Shown: positions 18,534 through 27,273 of the stretch, piece by piece
Position numbering within the stretch: position 1 is the stretch's first letter
How the letters are laid out: the number at the start of each line of letters is the position of its first letter
NCBI GenBank assembly: GCA_900313015.1
Contig: OMPR01000013.1
Span: forward strand, 464,725-528,724
DNA from: Rhodobacteraceae bacterium EL53
GTDB taxonomy: Bacteria; Pseudomonadota; Alphaproteobacteria; Rhodobacterales; Rhodobacteraceae
Length of the DNA: 64,000 nucleotides
Direction of reading: 5' to 3'
Made by a program: the position numbers and the translations under genes
The notes under the pieces: generated by a model
Databases searched by the model: none
Told to the model about the DNA's origin: nothing
Seen by the model: the letters and a program-made list of their open reading frames with translations, nothing else

Positions 18534-19668
18534 TTACGACCACCTGTTTGTTTTGAATTGTTGCAACCGCCAGCCCGCGTTCGTTGGTTCCGTCTGGGCG
18601 CAGACGAAAGATACCGCCAACGCCTTGAAAGCCAGCGCTTTGGGTCAGTGCTGCACCGGTTAGGGCATCTGATTTTCCAGCCCCAACAAGGGCGCCGATT
18701 GCGGCGATACCGTCATAGGCGAGACCACCGATTGGATGCGGTGCGCCACCATATGCGCCTTGATACCGAGCGCGGAATTGTTGTGATTTGCTTGGGTCAG
18801 GAAGGGCAAACCAACCGCCTTGAACACCGGGTAGCTCCAGCGTTTGCGCAGGAATGTCCCAACGCGTTAGGCCGATGTATTGGATGTCGGTGGTGCTAAC
18901 GCCTGCCTCGGGCAGAAGTTGCGTATAAAGCGGCAACGCACCAGCTGTGGTTGCCGTGAGAAAGATAGAGTTGGCTCCGGTCGCATCAACCGTGGCTTTG
19001 ACCTGGGGAATACTGCTGATTACCCCCTGTTGCGAGCGATCAAAGGCGACAGTTCCGACAAGGCTGGCACTGGTTCCAGCAATCGCCTGTTCGATTGCAG
19101 AACGCCCCAGTTGGCCAGCAGCATCGTTGCTGTGCACCATGACAATGTTGCCTTTGCCTTGGCTGGCCGCGAAACTGGCAAGTCGATTTGCCGTATTGTT
19201 AAAGGTAGGCCCCAATACAAAGACGTTGCCCCCCGCAATGCTGGTGTTGTTTGAGAACGAAAGAACATTCACCTTGTTGCCCAGAACAGCCAGACCGGCA
19301 GCATTGGCCGCTTGGGCGTATACCGGACCAAGAATGATCTTGGCCCCGTCGCCCACAGCTTGTTTGGCTACGGCTGCCGCCGTGTTCGCATCGCCTGCGG
19401 TGTCATAAACACGCAGGTCGATTTGCACGTTTTGCAAGTCTCCGATTGCCAACCGGGCGGCATTTTCAAGGCTTTGCGCCAACACGGCATCCCCGGATTG
19501 TGCGGACCCTTTGGGCACCAACAATGCAACCGGAACTGGTTTGCTTGTATTGATCGATGGGCCGCCACCGCCAATCGGAACCGGATCACAGGCGGTCAGG
19601 AAAGCTGCCGACGCCAAAGCGAGCGCGGAGAGGACAATCTTGCGAGTGGGCTTGAAAACGGCAAACAT
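18493..19668 (-). CDS. Penicillin-binding protein activator lipoprotein (LpoA/LppC-like)
   Basis: A 391-residue protein with a lipoprotein signal peptide; the lipobox LTAC places the lipidated cysteine at residue 27. The rest has the periplasmic-binding-protein type I fold of the LppC/YraM C-terminal domain (VALLVPKGSAQSG near residue 50). In E. coli LpoA activates PBP1a from the outer membrane. Here the N-terminal TPR-like half of LpoA is missing, as is usual in alphaproteobacterial members. It is divergent from rsmI, as yraM is from rsmI in E. coli, which supports the call. Confidence 0.85.
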   Translation of the reverse strand: MFAVFKPTRKIVLSALALASAAFLTACDPVPIGGGGPSINTSKPVPVALLVPKGSAQSGDAVLAQSLENAARLAIGDLQNVQIDLRVYDTAGDANTAAAVAKQAVGDGAKIILGPVYAQAANAAGLAVLGNKVNVLSFSNNTSIAGGNVFVLGPTFNNTANRLASFAASQGKGNIVMVHSNDAAGQLGRSAIEQAIAGTSASLVGTVAFDRSQQGVISSIPQVKATVDATGANSIFLTATTAGALPLYTQLLPEAGVSTTDIQYIGLTRWDIPAQTLELPGVQGGWFALPDPSKSQQFRARYQGAYGGAPHPIGGLAYDGIAAIGALVGAGKSDALTGAALTQSAGFQGVGGIFRLRPDGTNERGLAVATIQNKQVVVIDSAPQSFGGVGF

Positions 19669-19754
19669 CTAAATCAAAACTCCCTGATCCGGCTTTTGAT
19701 AAGCCGTGTTGTATCAAACACCGATCATAAACGTACCAGAGGACGGGTCCAGCG

Positions 19755-20612
19755 TTGAATTACCTAAAGGTCAGATTGTCGCCGGGATTGTATTTTCTCG
19801 CGACACCGATTGGCACCGCGCGCGACATTACGCTGCGGGCCTTAGATGTTCTGGCCTCAGCGGATATGATCGCTGCCGAGGATACGCGCAGCCTGCGCCG
19901 GTTGATGGAAATCCACGGTGTGCCTCTCGAAGGGCGCCGTATTCTTGCCTATCATGATCATAGCGGGGCGGGTGCTCGGGGTAAAATCCTTGATGCGATC
20001 GCTGCTGGGCAATCTGTTGCTTATGCATCCGAAGCAGGGATGCCGCTCATTGCGGATCCCGGGTATGATCTGAGTGTGGCTGCTGCAGATGCCGGGCTTA
20101 TGGTGACCGCGGCCCCCGGACCGTCGGCGGTTTTGACGGCTTTGACACTGGGTGGCCTACCAACAGATTCGTTTTTCTTTGCGGGTTTTTTACCAAATGC
20201 CAAATCGGCACGCCGGTCACGGCTGGAATCACTCCGGGATGTGCCAGGCACTTTGGTGTTTTACGAATCCCCCAAACGGATCGCTGCCAGCGTCGCTGAT
20301 ATGGCCGGTGTCCTCGGGGGTGAACGCCCCGCTGCGATGTGCCGCGAGCTGACAAAACGGTTCGAAGAAGTGCGCCGCGGTTCATTGCAAGAGTTGGCCG
20401 AGGGTCTGGAGGGCCAAGGTGTCAAAGGTGAAATCGTGATGCTTGTTGATCGCCGCAGAACCGAAGCGGTGAGCGATGAAGATATCGAAACCGCCTTGGC
20501 CAAGGCGTTGGAAACGCATTCGGTCAAAGATGCGGCCGATATCGTGTCCAACATGTACGAAATTCCGCGACGGCCGGTGTATCAATTGGCGCTCAAGTTG
20601 GGAAAAGGCTGA
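19755..20612 (+). CDS. rsmI: 16S rRNA (cytidine(1402)-2'-O)-methyltransferase RsmI
   Basis: A 285-residue tetrapyrrole-methylase-fold protein. GLYFLATPIGTARDITLRAL near residue 11, AAEDTRSLRRLM near 43 and PGPSAVLTAL near 118 are RsmI signatures. It methylates the 2'-OH of C1402 in the ribosomal P-site. The start is a TTG at 19755; it is preferred because the family consensus begins about ten residues before the first strand and no ATG precedes it. The adjacent yraN begins one base after its stop, the same order as in E. coli. Confidence 0.94.
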   Translation: MNYLKVRLSPGLYFLATPIGTARDITLRALDVLASADMIAAEDTRSLRRLMEIHGVPLEGRRILAYHDHSGAGARGKILDAIAAGQSVAYASEAGMPLIADPGYDLSVAAADAGLMVTAAPGPSAVLTALTLGGLPTDSFFFAGFLPNAKSARRSRLESLRDVPGTLVFYESPKRIAASVADMAGVLGGERPAAMCRELTKRFEEVRRGSLQELAEGLEGQGVKGEIVMLVDRRRTEAVSDEDIETALAKALETHSVKDAADIVSNMYEIPRRPVYQLALKLGKG

Positions 20613-20613
20613 G

Positions 20614-20985
20614 ATGACCGCCCGCTCCACACGCAGCGCAATGGCGTATCATGCGGGCGAGGCAGCCGAACGGCAGGTCTGTGATGATTATCTAAGGCGG
20701 GGCTATGAACTGGCCGCGCGGCGTTGGCGCGGGCAGGGCGGAGAGATCGACCTGATCTTTCGCGATACCGCCGGCGTTGTGTTTGTCGAGGTAAAGAAAA
20801 GCCGCGATTTTGCCCGCGCGGCGGAACAACTTGGCCAACGTCAGATGGGCCGGATATATGCCACTGCTGCCGAGTTTTTGGCCGGTGAACCCAAAGGTGA
20901 ATTGACTGAAAGCCGCTTTGACGTGGCGCTTGTGGATGGCACCGGGCGCATTCAAATCATCGAGAATGCGTTCGGATTGGGGTGA
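20614..20985 (+). CDS. YraN family endonuclease-fold protein (UPF0102)
   Basis: The start is the ATG at 20614, one base after the rsmI stop and preceded by GGAAAAGG in the rsmI 3' end; an open frame extending upstream overlaps rsmI and is not used. The 123-residue product has the YraN pattern: GEAAERQVCDDYLRRGYE, then GGEIDLIFRD and FVEVKKSR, matching the PD-(D/E)xK nuclease core. The biological role is not established. Linkage with rsmI and the divergent LpoA-like gene is conserved across proteobacteria. Confidence 0.9.
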   Translation: MTARSTRSAMAYHAGEAAERQVCDDYLRRGYELAARRWRGQGGEIDLIFRDTAGVVFVEVKKSRDFARAAEQLGQRQMGRIYATAAEFLAGEPKGELTESRFDVALVDGTGRIQIIENAFGLG

Positions 20986-21046
20986 TCGTCATTGAACACG
21001 CGCGATCTCTGCGCCATGTATCGGTCAACAGATAAAGGACCGTGTC

Positions 21047-21979
21047 ATGAAAATCGCCTTTCAGATGGACCCGATCGGGGCCGTGGACATCAACGCTGAC
21101 AGCTCATTCCGCCTTGCGGAAGAGGCGCAGGCCCGTGGGCATGACCTATTTTTCTACGGGCCAGATCAGCTGGCTTATCAACAAGGGCACATAACCGCGC
21201 GCGGGCATGACATGACCGTACAGCGGGTAGCAGGCGAACCGGCGGTTCTTGGACCCCTGCGCGAAGTGGATTTGGCAGATTTTGATGTGGTGTGGCTGCG
21301 TCAGGATCCGCCCTTTGACATGCATTACATTACATCAACCCATCTGCTGGATCGGCTCAAAGGGCAGGCGCTGGTGGTGAATGATCCGTTCTGGGTGCGC
21401 AACTATCCTGAAAAACTGTTGGTGCTTGATTTCCCAGATCTGACGCCCCCGACCACGATTGCGCGTGATCTTGAAACGATCAAAGCCTTCAAAGCCAAGC
21501 ATGGCGATATCATTCTAAAGCCACTTTATGGAAATGGCGGGGCTGGCGTATTCCGGTTGGATGCCAATGATCGCAACCTGTCGTCCCTGCACGAGCTGTT
21601 CACCGGCTTTTCGCGAGAGCCGTTGATCGTACAAAAATTCCTGCCAGATGTACGAAATGGCGACAAACGGGTGATCTTGGTGGACGGCGAACCTGTCGGG
21701 GCCATCAACCGAGTTCCCGCCGAGGGCGAAACACGATCAAACATGCATGTTGGCGGTCGCCCCGAAAAGATTGGCCTGAGCGAGCGGGATTTGGAAATCT
21801 GTGCGGCCATTGGTCCGTTGTTGCGTGAAAAAGGCCAGATCTTCGTCGGCATCGACGTGATCGGGGACTATCTGACAGAGATCAACGTGACCTCGCCCAC
21901 GGGTATCCAAGAGCTGGAGCGTTTTGACGGTGTGAACATCGCATCCAAGATCTGGGACGCGATTGAGGCTAAAGTTTAA
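21047..21979 (+). CDS. gshB: Glutathione synthetase
   Basis: A 310-residue ATP-grasp ligase. The N-terminal [20 protein letters not shown] and the [11 protein letters not shown] glycine loop near residue 163 identify prokaryotic GshB, as does [14 protein letters not shown] near the C terminus. It joins gamma-glutamylcysteine and glycine to make glutathione, which the nearby GST and HCCA isomerase-like proteins would use. The stop codon overlaps the convergent comM stop over a shared TTAA. Confidence 0.97.
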   Translation: MKIAFQMDPIGAVDINADSSFRLAEEAQARGHDLFFYGPDQLAYQQGHITARGHDMTVQRVAGEPAVLGPLREVDLADFDVVWLRQDPPFDMHYITSTHLLDRLKGQALVVNDPFWVRNYPEKLLVLDFPDLTPPTTIARDLETIKAFKAKHGDIILKPLYGNGGAGVFRLDANDRNLSSLHELFTGFSREPLIVQKFLPDVRNGDKRVILVDGEPVGAINRVPAEGETRSNMHVGGRPEKIGLSERDLEICAAIGPLLREKGQIFVGIDVIGDYLTEINVTSPTGIQELERFDGVNIASKIWDAIEAKV

Positions 21980-23490
21980 GCCGTCACTTTGGTTGTGATC
22001 CGAAAACTCAGGGCTTCGGCGATATGGTGGCGAAGCACAGCATCGCTCTGTTCCAGATCTGCAATCGTGCGCGCCACGCGCAAAATGCGGTGATAGGCGC
22101 GCGCAGATAGCCCAAAGCGGTCCGCTGCTTTGAGCAATAGTGCCTTTCCCTCGGCATCGGGGGTGGCGCAATGATCCAAAACGGCCCCTTCGGCATCCGC
22201 GTTCTGATGGACATCGACCAGATCGTGGAATCGATCCGCCTGCACGCCGCGGGCGGCGCTCACCCGCGCAGCAACAGTTTCCGAACTGTCCCCAGAGGGT
22301 GGCAGATCAAGGTCGGTAAAGGCCACGGGCGGCACCTCGATCCTGAGGTCGAACCGATCCATCAGTGGGCCAGAAATACGGCCCAAATAGTCGTCCCCAC
22401 AGTTTGGCGCCCGCGAACAGGCTCGTCCTGGGTCCGTCAGGTATCCGCATTTGCAGGGGTTTGCCGCCGCCACCAACATGAACCGACAGGGGTATTTGAT
22501 ATGCGCGTTGGCCCGCGCCACCATGACCTCTCCGGTTTCGATGGGTTGTCGAAGGGTTTCCAAGACAGTGCGGGCAAACTCGGGGAACTCATCCATGAAC
22601 AGAACCCCGTTGTGGGCAAGTGAGATTTCGCCGGGTTTCGCTCCTTTGCCGCCGCCAACAATGGCCGCCATTGACGCAGTGTGATGGGGTTCCCGAAACG
22701 GACGCGTCATTGAAATCCCACCTTCGTCCAGCAGACCACAGAGCGATTGGATCATTGATGTGCTGAGGGCCTCGTTTGGGGTGAGAGGCGGCAGAATGCC
22801 CGGAATGCGCGCTGCCAGCATAGATTTGCCGGATCCGGGTGTTCCGATCATGATCATGTGGTGGCGTCCTGCTGCGGCGATTTCCAAAGCCCGCTTTGCC
22901 CGTTCCTGCCCTTTCACATCACGCAGGTCTTTGGCGAACGGATCAGAGTGAATTTGACCGGCCTGTGCCGGTTGAAGCGGGGATTGGCCCGTATAATGCC
23001 GCACCACATCGCTGAGCGTTTCTGCACCCAACACCAACGCCTCTCCCACCCAAGCGGCCTCGGCACTGGAGGGTTTGGGGCAAAGAAGCGTGCGATCTTC
23101 GCCGGCAGCGGTCATTGCCGCAGGCAGAGCTCCGACCACAGGCACCAACGATCCGTCCAACGAAAGCTCGCCCAAGGCGACGGTTTGCTCAGCCGTGTCG
23201 GCAGGGATGATTTCCAAGGCAGCGAGCAAAGCCAGCGCGATGGGCAGATCAAAATGACTGCCTTCCTTTGGCAGGTCGGCAGGTGAAAGGTTGATCGTGA
23301 TCCGTTTCGAGGGCAGCGCGATCGCCATAGAGTTCAAGGCGCTGCGGACACGATCGCGGGCCTCAGAAACGGTTTTGTCTGGCAACCCAACGATCGAGAA
23401 TGCGGGCAAACCGGGGGTGACGGCGCATTGAACTTCGACAAGGCGGGCGTCGACCCCCTGAAACGCAACGGTATAGGCGCGAGCGACCAT
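21976..23490 (-). CDS. comM: YifB/ComM family Mg-chelatase-like AAA+ ATPase
   Basis: The ATG at 23490 follows AGGAAG and gives 504 residues; the frame continues 13 codons upstream without support. Order: an N-terminal ChlI-like Lon-protease-fold domain (residues 1-170), an AAA+ core with Walker [11 protein letters not shown] near 215 and FMDEFPEF near 300, and a C-terminal Mg-chelatase domain. ComM is a ring helicase that extends branch migration during natural transformation. Upstream lies a CtrA-like site (23538-23551), which fits the known CtrA control of competence genes in this order. Confidence 0.93.
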   Translation of the reverse strand: MVARAYTVAFQGVDARLVEVQCAVTPGLPAFSIVGLPDKTVSEARDRVRSALNSMAIALPSKRITINLSPADLPKEGSHFDLPIALALLAALEIIPADTAEQTVALGELSLDGSLVPVVGALPAAMTAAGEDRTLLCPKPSSAEAAWVGEALVLGAETLSDVVRHYTGQSPLQPAQAGQIHSDPFAKDLRDVKGQERAKRALEIAAAGRHHMIMIGTPGSGKSMLAARIPGILPPLTPNEALSTSMIQSLCGLLDEGGISMTRPFREPHHTASMAAIVGGGKGAKPGEISLAHNGVLFMDEFPEFARTVLETLRQPIETGEVMVARANAHIKYPCRFMLVAAANPCKCGYLTDPGRACSRAPNCGDDYLGRISGPLMDRFDLRIEVPPVAFTDLDLPPSGDSSETVAARVSAARGVQADRFHDLVDVHQNADAEGAVLDHCATPDAEGKALLLKAADRFGLSARAYHRILRVARTIADLEQSDAVLRHHIAEALSFRITTKVTA

Positions 23491-23537
23491 GGGCTTCCTG
23501 CTTTTGGTTAACAGAATATTGCTAACCAAGCAGGCGT

Positions 23538-23551
23538 TTAAGAATGGTTAA
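23538..23551 (-). promoter_or_regulatory. Possible CtrA site upstream of comM
   Basis: On the comM strand the site reads TTAACCAT-TC-TTAA: one half is the 8-base TTAACCAT form of the CtrA motif and the second TTAA follows with a spacing of 6, not the canonical 7. A further TTAACC lies at 23506-23511. CtrA controls recombination and gene-transfer genes in Rhodobacterales, but the imperfect spacing keeps this tentative. Confidence 0.35.
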
Positions 23552-23566
23552 CGCAGGTTGTCAAAA

Positions 23567-24244
23567 CTATGGCCACGGCGTTTGTTCCAAATCCAACACG
23601 TAAGGGAAGGGATCATAGGTCACTTCCAAAGCTTGGTCCCGCCATGTTTTGACCGCTGCATCCGCCAGCAATTCCTCGCAATACACGCGATTTTCGGCGC
23701 TCACAGGCAGGCCATAGCCGATGATCCGGGCCGCGACAGGCGTGTAAAACACATCCGCCAAAGAATAGTCCCCAAACAGCGGACCAGTTTCAGCCCCGGA
23801 AACCTGACGGGCATGGGCCCACAAGGCTTCGATCCGCCCAAGATCTGCCAGAGTGCCGCCAGAGGGTTCAAACCCCACAAAACAATGGGACAACTGCATC
23901 GGGCATTGGCCGCGCAAAGCGGTGAAGCCAGCGACCATTTCCGCGCACAGCCATCGCGCCGTTGCGCGCGATGCCGGGTCCGCAGGCCACAATCCTGCAT
24001 CGGGGTGACGTTCCGCGAGGGTTTCAGCCATGGCGAGGCTTTCGCCCACAACGATCCCATCCGGGGTGAGCAACGTCGGCACCAATCGGGCAGGGGCAAG
24101 CGACGCCATGTCGGCAGCCATGGTCCCGGAATACAGGCCAATCAAGTGAGTCTGGTGGGGGATGCCGAACTTCTCAAGCATCAGCCACCCGCGCAAGGAC
24201 CAGCTGGAAAACAAGCGGTCCCCGATATAGAGATCATAAGTCAT
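23567..24244 (-). CDS. Glutathione S-transferase family protein
   Basis: A 225-residue two-domain GST. The N-terminal thioredoxin-like domain begins YDLYIGDRLFSSWSLRGWLML, where the SSWS motif takes the place of the catalytic Tyr/Ser, and VPTLLTPDG precedes VGESLAMAETL, the glutathione gamma-glutamyl contact. The C-terminal helical domain follows. This is the maleylacetoacetate-isomerase/zeta-like group. Its substrate is unknown. It is the last gene before the comM upstream region and reads away from the cobU cluster. Confidence 0.85.
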   Translation of the reverse strand: MTYDLYIGDRLFSSWSLRGWLMLEKFGIPHQTHLIGLYSGTMAADMASLAPARLVPTLLTPDGIVVGESLAMAETLAERHPDAGLWPADPASRATARWLCAEMVAGFTALRGQCPMQLSHCFVGFEPSGGTLADLGRIEALWAHARQVSGAETGPLFGDYSLADVFYTPVAARIIGYGLPVSAENRVYCEELLADAAVKTWRDQALEVTYDPFPYVLDLEQTPWP

Positions 24245-24303
24245 GCCATCAGCGTAAGGTCAGATGATCCATCTCGTAAAACAGAGATTTGTGCGCTGCC
24301 TCA

Positions 24304-24882
24304 TCACGGGAGATGATTGATCAGGCCGACGTCCCATTTGGTAGGGGAATGGGTGATCTGAGTGACGGATAGATTATCGATCCGATGGCCAAACGCCTGT
24401 TCCGCGTCCAATTGCAGGGCGCGTTGGACCTGTGTCAGGATAACTCCAAAGTGGGCCACGATAATCAAATCCGCACCCGTATGCTGGGCTATCAATGCAT
24501 CAACGGCGCTATCCACGCGGGCGCAGACCTCATTCCAGCTTTCACCATTGGGGGGGCGCACATCGCCGGGTGTTTCCCAATAGGCGCGAATACGGTCCGG
24601 ATCTTCGGCTTCGATCTCAGCAAAGCGCCGCAGCTCCCAATCTCCGAAATTGATTTCGCGTAAATCCAGATGATGGGGCAGGCGAGTGCGTGCCGCTTGA
24701 ATGGCGCTGGCGGTGTCTGCCGCCCGTGCCAGATCCGAAGAGATTACTATTGCGGGATGGGGCAGGTGATCGTGCAAACGCGCAATCGCAGCGGTGTCGC
24801 TCAGATCAGCTGGCAGGTCGGACCACCCGACCATGGATTTTGCATGGGTCGGACCATGGCGAACCAAGTGGAGACGGGTCAT
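24304..24882 (-). CDS. Histidine phosphatase family protein, probably alpha-ribazole phosphatase-like
   Basis: A 192-residue phosphoglycerate-mutase-like phosphatase. The catalytic LVRHG motif is at residues 6-10 and the second conserved His lies in VAHFGVIL near residue 147. Its ATG overlaps the cobU stop by four bases, which suggests a role in cobalamin assembly, namely removal of phosphate from alpha-ribazole phosphate (CobC). Fold is certain; the substrate is from context. Confidence 0.8.
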   Translation of the reverse strand: MTRLHLVRHGPTHAKSMVGWSDLPADLSDTAAIARLHDHLPHPAIVISSDLARAADTASAIQAARTRLPHHLDLREINFGDWELRRFAEIEAEDPDRIRAYWETPGDVRPPNGESWNEVCARVDSAVDALIAQHTGADLIIVAHFGVILTQVQRALQLDAEQAFGHRIDNLSVTQITHSPTKWDVGLINHLP

Positions 24883-25424
24883 GGCAGAGTTCCTTTTAAG
24901 ACGAGCGGAAGACCCGCAGTTACGAGCACAGCCAAATCAGCTTCGGCCGCCAAAGCAATGTTCAACCGACCTTGGGCTTCGCGGAATTGGCGCGACAGTG
25001 CATTGTCGGGAACGATTCCGTGCCCCACTTCGTTGGACACGATCACCACATGCGCCGGACAAGCCCGCAGGGCAGACATAAGATCAGATTGGGCGGTTTC
25101 CAGATCATTTTCAGCGAGCATATGATTGGTAAGCCACATCGTGGCACAATCCAGTAAACAGGTTTGATCCGCGGTCATTCCAGCCAATGCAGGAGCAAGG
25201 TCCAGAGGCTCTTCTATGGTGGTCCAGTTGGTGCCACGCTGGTCTAAATGGCGATTAATTTTGATGCGCATCTCGTCATCAAAAATTTGTGATGTCGCGA
25301 GATAAATGCGTTTTTTCCCAAACCTACCAACAAGTTGTTCGGCAAAGAGCGACTTTCCCGAAGCCGCGCCGCCGAGGACTAAGGTGAATTTTGGAAACAC
25401 GTTATTACCTTTCAAGTGATCCAT
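24879..25424 (-). CDS. cobU: Bifunctional adenosylcobinamide kinase/adenosylcobinamide-phosphate guanylyltransferase
   Basis: A protein of up to 181 residues with P-loop GGAASGKS (residues 18-25) and the CobU/CobP pattern IYLATSQIFDDEMRIKI, in which the family's usual GMP-accepting His is not obvious. It phosphorylates adenosylcobinamide and converts it to the GDP derivative in late B12 assembly. Two starts are possible: ATG 25424 with AGGGGG upstream, or GTG 25400 with AAAGG seven bases before it. The second leaves the rpoH promoter region free of coding sequence. Followed by the histidine phosphatase. Confidence 0.9.
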   Translation of the reverse strand: MDHLKGNNVFPKFTLVLGGAASGKSLFAEQLVGRFGKKRIYLATSQIFDDEMRIKINRHLDQRGTNWTTIEEPLDLAPALAGMTADQTCLLDCATMWLTNHMLAENDLETAQSDLMSALRACPAHVVIVSNEVGHGIVPDNALSRQFREAQGRLNIALAAEADLAVLVTAGLPLVLKGTLP

Positions 25425-25446
25425 CTGCCGACCCCCTGCGTAATGA
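25417..25446 (+). promoter_or_regulatory. Candidate RpoE (ECF)-type promoter of rpoH
   Basis: TGATCC at 25417-25422, 18 bases, then TAATGA at 25441-25446, about 57 bases before the rpoH start. TGATCC is the -35 element I recall for RpoE promoters of Rhodobacter sphaeroides, where RpoE drives the rpoHII gene; the -10 match is less certain. The element overlaps the 5' end of cobU if that gene starts at 25424. Confidence 0.5.
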
Positions 25447-25502
25447 TAGCATTAAGGTATGACAAGCCACGGCAGATGAGCCGAACATTTGGGGAGAGAT
25501 GT

Positions 25503-26381
25503 ATGGCACTGGATGCACAAAATGACAGGCTAATGTCGCGCAAGGCGATGAAGGCCGAATTATTGGATGCGGAGACCGAATTGAAACTTGCCTATGCTTG
25601 GCGGGACCAACGGGATGAAGCTGCCCTGCACCGACTTGTAACAGCCTACATGCGTTTGGCGATCTCGATGGCGGCAAAATACAAACGCTATGGCGCTTCG
25701 ATGAATGACCTCATTCAAGAGGCAGGCGTCGGCTTGATGAAAGCGGCTGACAAATTCGATCCGGATCGCGGTGTCCGCTTTTCCACGTATGCGGTTTGGT
25801 GGATCAAGGCGAGCATTCAGGACTATGTGATGCGCAATTGGTCGATGGTGCGGACCGGCTCGACATCGTCACAGAAATCGCTGTTCTTCAACATGCGTCG
25901 GGTGCAAGCACAGCTTGAGCGCGAGGCATCTTCGGAAGGGGTTGCCCTTGACCGGTTCCAGTTGCACCAAATGATTGCCTCTGAAATCGGTGTGCCGCTG
26001 CGCGACGTGGAAATGATGGATGGCCGGTTGGCTGGTTCGGACTTTTCTCTGAATGCCGTGCAATCCGCTGATGAAGACGGCCGCGAATGGATTGATGCGT
26101 TAGAAGACGACAGTGTCCAAGCGGCGGAACAGGTCGAAAACAGTCATGATCAGGAACAATTGCGCACTTGGCTGCTAGCCGCCATGAAAGCCCTGACCGA
26201 ACGCGAAAGCTTTATTGTTCAAGAGCGCAAGCTCCGAGACGTGCCGCGCACTCTCGAAAGCCTTGGCAAAGAGCTGGGTATTTCCAAGGAACGCGTTCGG
26301 CAATTAGAAGCCACTGCATTCGTCAAGATGCGCAAAAGCCTTGAAGCGCAGTCACGTGAGGTGCATCACTTTCTTTTATGA
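25503..26381 (+). CDS. RNA polymerase sigma-32 family factor, RpoHII-type
   Basis: The ATG at 25503 follows GGGGAGAG and gives 292 residues. Region 2 (DLIQEAGVGLMKAADKFDP, then RFSTYAVWWIKASIQDYVMRN split over residues 80-125) includes the RpoH-type WWIKASIQDY segment, and region 4 has LGISKERVRQLE near residue 255. The sequence fits the second RpoH of Rhodobacterales, which answers singlet-oxygen and oxidative stress downstream of RpoE. It shares an ATGA overlap with chaN. No other stress genes flank it. Assignment to RpoHII rather than RpoHI is by recollection of the family. Confidence 0.88.
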   Translation: MALDAQNDRLMSRKAMKAELLDAETELKLAYAWRDQRDEAALHRLVTAYMRLAISMAAKYKRYGASMNDLIQEAGVGLMKAADKFDPDRGVRFSTYAVWWIKASIQDYVMRNWSMVRTGSTSSQKSLFFNMRRVQAQLEREASSEGVALDRFQLHQMIASEIGVPLRDVEMMDGRLAGSDFSLNAVQSADEDGREWIDALEDDSVQAAEQVENSHDQEQLRTWLLAAMKALTERESFIVQERKLRDVPRTLESLGKELGISKERVRQLEATAFVKMRKSLEAQSREVHHFLL

Positions 26382-27196
26382 GACACTTTTCGATTCTGTT
26401 GTGCGCCTGTGCGGCGTTGATTGCCACCCCAGTGATGGCGGCGGACATCCCGGCGGACATACTGTCTGAAATGAAACAGGCAGATGTCGTTATCTTGGGT
26501 GAAGACCACGAAAACGCTGTGCACCATCAACGGCAGGCGCAGGCTGTGTCTGACCTGTCCCCAAGTGCGATGGTTTGGGAAATGATGACAGAGCAAAGCG
26601 CGTCCTTGGTGACGGCGCAATTGATTTCAGAACCGGAAAAGATGGCGGAAACGATCCGGTGGGTGGAAATGGGTTGGCCCCCATTGGCGATGTATTTACC
26701 GATCTTTGCTGCTGCCCCAGATGCGCCGATTTATGGTGCGATGGTTCCTCGCAAAGCTTTGCAAGCTGCATTGAAAAGCGGGGCTGCTGCAGCCTTGGGA
26801 GCGGACGCGGCACGATACGGTTTGAATGTGTCGTTGCCTTTGGAAGAACAAGCCGCGCGAGAGCTTGGCCAACAGGCGGCCCATTGCGGGGCACTACCTG
26901 ACGATCAGTTGGCGAATTTTGTTCAGATGCAGCGTTTGCGCGATGCTGTTTTGGCGCGTGCCGTATTGCGGGCCATCGACGAAACGGATGGTCCAGTTGT
27001 TGTGATCACCGGCAACGGGCATGCCCGCGCTGATTGGGGTGTGCCAAGGTTGCTTGCCCGGCTCGCACCGGGTCTCAAGGTGGTGTCTCTGGGACAATCT
27101 CAGGATGGGCAGATCGAAGGCGAGTTTGATTTCGTGATTGATAGCCCCGCGGTCGAACGCGATGATCCGTGCGCGGTTTTTTCTCAACAGGATTGA
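26378..27196 (+). CDS. ChaN-like heme/iron-associated exported protein
   Basis: A 272-residue protein with a signal peptide (to about residue 22, cleavage after VMA). No cysteine sits at the expected lipobox position, although the family is often called lipoprotein. The ADVVILGEDHENAVHH segment near residue 35 and VVVITGNGHARADWGVP near 207 are typical of the ChaN/DUF399 family, whose Campylobacter member binds two heme molecules. The start overlaps the rpoH stop (ATGA), so it should be made with the sigma factor under stress. Confidence 0.82.
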   Translation: MRHFSILLCACAALIATPVMAADIPADILSEMKQADVVILGEDHENAVHHQRQAQAVSDLSPSAMVWEMMTEQSASLVTAQLISEPEKMAETIRWVEMGWPPLAMYLPIFAAAPDAPIYGAMVPRKALQAALKSGAAAALGADAARYGLNVSLPLEEQAARELGQQAAHCGALPDDQLANFVQMQRLRDAVLARAVLRAIDETDGPVVVITGNGHARADWGVPRLLARLAPGLKVVSLGQSQDGQIEGEFDFVIDSPAVERDDPCAVFSQQD

Positions 27197-27273
27197 CCGG
27201 TTTGGATTATACGCTGGAACAACTTGGCGGGCTTGCCTAAACTCGGGCGGACCCTGAAGGAAAAGGCCAGGCC

